The notes beneath the pieces are model-generated. The model saw only the letters and a list, made by a program, of their open reading frames with translations, was not told the DNA's origin and did not search any database. From contig CAILTC010000132.1 of NCBI GenBank assembly GCA_903837025.1, positions 1 through 6,593 of the forward strand: DNA of 6,593 nt, in the 5' to 3' direction. The stretch comes from an uncultured Bacteroidota bacterium (GTDB lineage: Bacteria > Bacteroidota > Bacteroidia > Flavobacteriales > Flavobacteriaceae). Within the stretch, counting starts at the first letter, position 1. Every line of letters starts with the position of its first letter. This document shows positions 6,107-6,593 of the stretch, in pieces. The position numbers were made by a program, and so were the translations under genes.

Positions 6107-6593
6107 AAATATAAGTATAAAATTGCTTTAATAGGTTATCGTTTAAGCGGTGGTGGTAGTGATAAAGTTATGGCAACATTGTCTATATTTTTTGAAAATA
6201 AAGGAATAGAAGTCCACAATATTATTGTTTTAGATGAAGTCTCCTATCCGTATTCTGGGAAGCTTGTGAATTTGGGTGCTTTGAAAAATGAAAGCAATGG
6301 TTTACTTAATAAAATCAAACGTCTTTCAGCTTTACGCAATTATTTGAATACAAATGATTTTGATTTTATTATCGATTTCCGATTTCGAATTAAACCCATT
6401 CAGGAATTAATTCTGTCAAGATTCATCTATAATACAAAGACCATATTTACCGTTCATAGTTTTTTGATTGATCATTATATGCCAAATAATTCGTGGTTAA
6501 CACGATTAATGTACAATCATTGTTATGCAAATGTTGCCATCGTTAATCAAATGAAAGAATTAATCCTAAGCAAACATCATTTAAAAAATGTAG
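6095..6593 (+). CDS. Family-4-like glycosyltransferase, N-terminal part, cut by window end
   Basis: From the ATG at 6095 the frame stays open for 166 codons to the window edge; the terminal bases TAG are out of frame (last full codon GTA at 6590-6592). The visible part is a GT-B N-terminal domain: IALIGYRLSGGGSDKVMATL (10-29) is the glycine-rich loop and first helix of family-4 transferases, followed by NKGIEVHNIIVLDE, then YPYSGKLVNLG (51-61), and the strands FDFIIDFRFR (89-98) and KTIFTVHSF (115-123). It probably adds a sugar to the same glycan, acting in the cytoplasm; the donor-binding half is not visible, so specificity is unknown. The ATG at 6095 is preferred because the MIKQKYKYKIALIGYRL start fits the family; an ATG at 6088 is in another frame and stops at 6114. 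A TATATTTG box lies 22 bp before the start. Confidence 0.85.
   Translation, partial: MIKQKYKYKIALIGYRLSGGGSDKVMATLSIFFENKGIEVHNIIVLDEVSYPYSGKLVNLGALKNESNGLLNKIKRLSALRNYLNTNDFDFIIDFRFRIKPIQELILSRFIYNTKTIFTVHSFLIDHYMPNNSWLTRLMYNHCYANVAIVNQMKELILSKHHLKNV

Noticed and set aside
6591..6593. Terminal TAG as the stop of the last gene
   Set aside because: It is out of frame: the last complete codon is GTA at 6590-6592, so the gene continues beyond the window.
1..6593. Insertion sequences, tRNA or rRNA genes, riboswitches, or a novel defence-type system
   Set aside because: No transposase, terminal repeats, structured RNA genes or nuclease/helicase domains were seen; every gene fits a known polysaccharide-biosynthesis family.

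Overview
The window is a stretch of a cell-surface polysaccharide (O-antigen or capsule type) biosynthesis locus, most likely from a flavobacterium-like member of the Bacteroidota. The reasons are the very AT-rich DNA, the lack of Shine-Dalgarno motifs before starts (A-rich leaders instead), matches to the TAnnTTTG type of -7 box, and proteins that all look like standard flavobacterial polysaccharide-locus families. The genus is an inference; no rRNA or housekeeping marker is present.

Layout: bases 1-4245 form a tight plus-strand series of four genes: a 5'-truncated FemAB/GNAT-like acyltransferase, a DegT-family PLP sugar aminotransferase, a Wzx-type O-antigen flippase and a left-handed beta-helix acyltransferase. 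The first two and the last two overlap by 4 bp (ATGA), and the middle pair is separated by 3 bp, so they probably form one operon that begins upstream of the window. Bases 4247-6057 hold two minus-strand genes, a second hexapeptide acyltransferase and a family-4-like glycosyltransferase, separated by a 131-bp AT-rich spacer with terminator-like and promoter-like elements. The last plus-strand gene and the first minus-strand gene converge with only 1 bp between their stops. From 6095 to the window end a plus-strand glycosyltransferase begins and is cut off; it diverges from the minus-strand glycosyltransferase across a 37-bp spacer carrying opposed promoter-like boxes.

Working together: the aminotransferase would put an amino group on a nucleotide-linked keto-deoxysugar, one or more acyltransferases would cap that amine or decorate the glycan, the glycosyltransferases would build the lipid-linked repeat unit on the cytoplasmic face, and the flippase would move it across the inner membrane. 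No polymerase, chain-length regulator, priming transferase or sugar-nucleotide epimerase/dehydratase is visible here; they would have to lie outside.

I see no undescribed system. The most unusual item is a 3 x 14-bp (6 x 7-bp) tandem repeat inside the aminotransferase gene, read in all three frames, which replaces the usual loop sequence just before the PLP-lysine motif.
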